Assembly: GCA_012269655.1 (NCBI GenBank)
Contig: JAAXJV010000036.1
Span: 5,735 to 12,445, forward strand
Direction: 5' to 3'
From: Pseudomonadales bacterium
GTDB taxonomy: Bacteria; Pseudomonadota; Gammaproteobacteria; Pseudomonadales; Litorivicinaceae
DNA length: 6,711 nt
This document shows, one piece after another, positions 5,788 to 6,711 of the stretch. The translations under genes were made by a program, and so were the position numbers. The notes below the pieces were generated by a model. The model made no database searches. It was not told the DNA's origin and worked only from the letters and a program-made list of their open reading frames with translations. How positions within the stretch are numbered: the stretch's first letter is position 1; every line of letters starts with the position of its first letter.

Positions 5788-6711
5788 TTAACGCTCCTTC
5801 ACGTAGGGCACACCGCCGGCTTTGGGCGGTACCGCACGGCCAACAAAGCCCGCCAACAGAATCACGGTTAAGATATAGGGCAAAGCTTGAATAAAGGTCA
5901 CAGGCACCGCAAAACCTGCCAGCTCAACACCCTGCATCCGAATCGCAACCGCATCCAGAAAACCAAACAGCAGGCAGGCAAACATCGCTTGAACCGGTCG
6001 CCACTTGGCAAAGACCAAGGCCGCCAGCGCGATAAAGCCTTTACCTGCGGTCATGTTTTGAACAAATCCAGCGGTCTGGGCAATTGACAAGTAGGCCCCC
6101 GCCAAACCACACAAGAGCCCGCAACAGATCACCGCCTGGTAGCGAATCCGTGTCACGGAAATACCGGCGGTATCGACAGCGGCCGGATTTTCGCCTGTGG
6201 CCCGCAGCCTAAGGCCAAAGCGAGTCTGCATCAGGATCCATGCGGTCAATGGAACCGCCAGAAATGCGACATATACTAGCCCGTTATGCCCACTAAGTAG
6301 TTCCGAGTAGAGGCCACCGATGATCGGTACATCGGCCAGCCATTGCGCACCCGGAAACTGCAAATCACCAAACCGCGAGTCGCTCGATAACGGCGGTGTT
6401 CGGCCGCCTCGATTGAACCAAGCCTGGCCCAGCAAGGCCGTCATGCCAAGTGCGATGAAGTTAATGGCCACCCCGGACACAATCTGATTGCCCCGATGAG
6501 TAATGCAGGCAAACCCGTGCACCAGCGCCAGCAGGATGGACGTCACAATGCCCGCGGCCAGCCCCAGCCAGGCACTACCCCAAACCGCAGCGCCAGCCGC
6601 CGCCGCAAAGGCCGCCGCCAGCATTTTGCCTTCAAGGCCAATATCGAATACGCCGGCCCGTTCACTGTACAAACCCGCTAGGCAGGCCAACAGCAGCGGC
6701 GCCGACAACCG
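5788..6711 (-). CDS. Nucleoside-type ABC importer permease, BPD_transp_2 family (5' partial)
   Basis: This is an inner-membrane permease of the branched-chain/ribose/nucleoside-type family, resembling the second permease (NupQ-like) of BMP-type nucleoside transporters. The reading frame is open at the right edge. About 307 residues are visible, against roughly 305-325 in the family, so probably only a short N-terminal piece is missing; the TTG at 6706-6708 is not a convincing start. Counting from there, landmarks are SERAGVFDIGLEGKM (15-29), hydrophobic helices at about 30-70, 75-97, 143-161, 191-212, 221-257 and 273-291, and the cytoplasmic coupling segment GLRLRATGENPAAVD (165-179), which contacts the ATPase. 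It ends PYVKER, whose codons hold the cdd ribosome binding site. It most likely pairs with the ATPase and binding protein encoded convergently on the + strand. A first permease would be expected just outside the window, upstream of this one. Confidence 0.92.
   Translation of the reverse strand, partial: RLSAPLLLACLAGLYSERAGVFDIGLEGKMLAAAFAAAAGAAVWGSAWLGLAAGIVTSILLALVHGFACITHRGNQIVSGVAINFIALGMTALLGQAWFNRGGRTPPLSSDSRFGDLQFPGAQWLADVPIIGGLYSELLSGHNGLVYVAFLAVPLTAWILMQTRFGLRLRATGENPAAVDTAGISVTRIRYQAVICCGLLCGLAGAYLSIAQTAGFVQNMTAGKGFIALAALVFAKWRPVQAMFACLLFGFLDAVAIRMQGVELAGFAVPVTFIQALPYILTVILLAGFVGRAVPPKAGGVPYVKER

Noticed and set aside
5788..6708. TTG at 6706-6708 as the true start of the permease
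   Set aside because: The frame stays open to the window edge and family members begin with additional N-terminal residues, so the gene is treated as partial.
1..6711. Mobile element, CRISPR array, tRNA or phage defence system
   Set aside because: No transposase or integrase motif, no regularly spaced direct repeats, no tRNA-like fold and no nuclease or toxin domain was seen. The genes are metabolic or transport functions.

Overview
The window (6711 bp, moderate GC, dense coding, strong AGGAG-type ribosome binding sites) looks like a chromosomal segment of a free-living Gram-negative proteobacterium. A gammaproteobacterium, possibly marine, fits best. Three things support this: a tandem glycine riboswitch, a DadA-type dehydrogenase, and a cleavable non-lipoprotein signal peptide on the solute-binding protein. 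The taxon is an inference from gene types, not a measured similarity.

Layout, left to right: (1) the 3' part of a type I ABC exporter half-transporter (permease plus ATPase) on +, cut by the left edge. (2) A 259-bp gap holding a probable promoter and a two-aptamer glycine riboswitch. (3) A DadA-like FAD-dependent D-amino acid dehydrogenase directly under that riboswitch. (4) An 87-bp gap with a long hairpin and a weak promoter candidate. (5) A BMP/PnrA-family periplasmic nucleoside-binding protein on +. (6) A strong intrinsic terminator. (7) A two-domain sugar/nucleoside-type ABC ATPase on +. (8) On the opposite strand and converging with only 2 bp between stop codons, cytidine deaminase (cdd), preceded by the second-type permease of the same nucleoside ABC system, cut by the right edge.

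Two functional units stand out. The first is a glycine-sensing RNA placed in front of an amino-acid-oxidising flavoenzyme rather than the usual glycine cleavage genes or glycine transporter. The 3' side of aptamer 2 can pair with the Shine-Dalgarno region, which suggests translational activation by glycine. The second is a nucleoside uptake and salvage module: binding protein, ATPase, permease and cytidine deaminase. Its parts are split into two convergent transcription units instead of one operon, with the binding protein separated from its ATPase by a terminator that probably sets their stoichiometry.

No mobile element, tRNA, rRNA or CRISPR array was seen. I found no wholly unknown protein system. 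The most unusual parts are the riboswitch-dehydrogenase pairing and the convergent split of the transporter.
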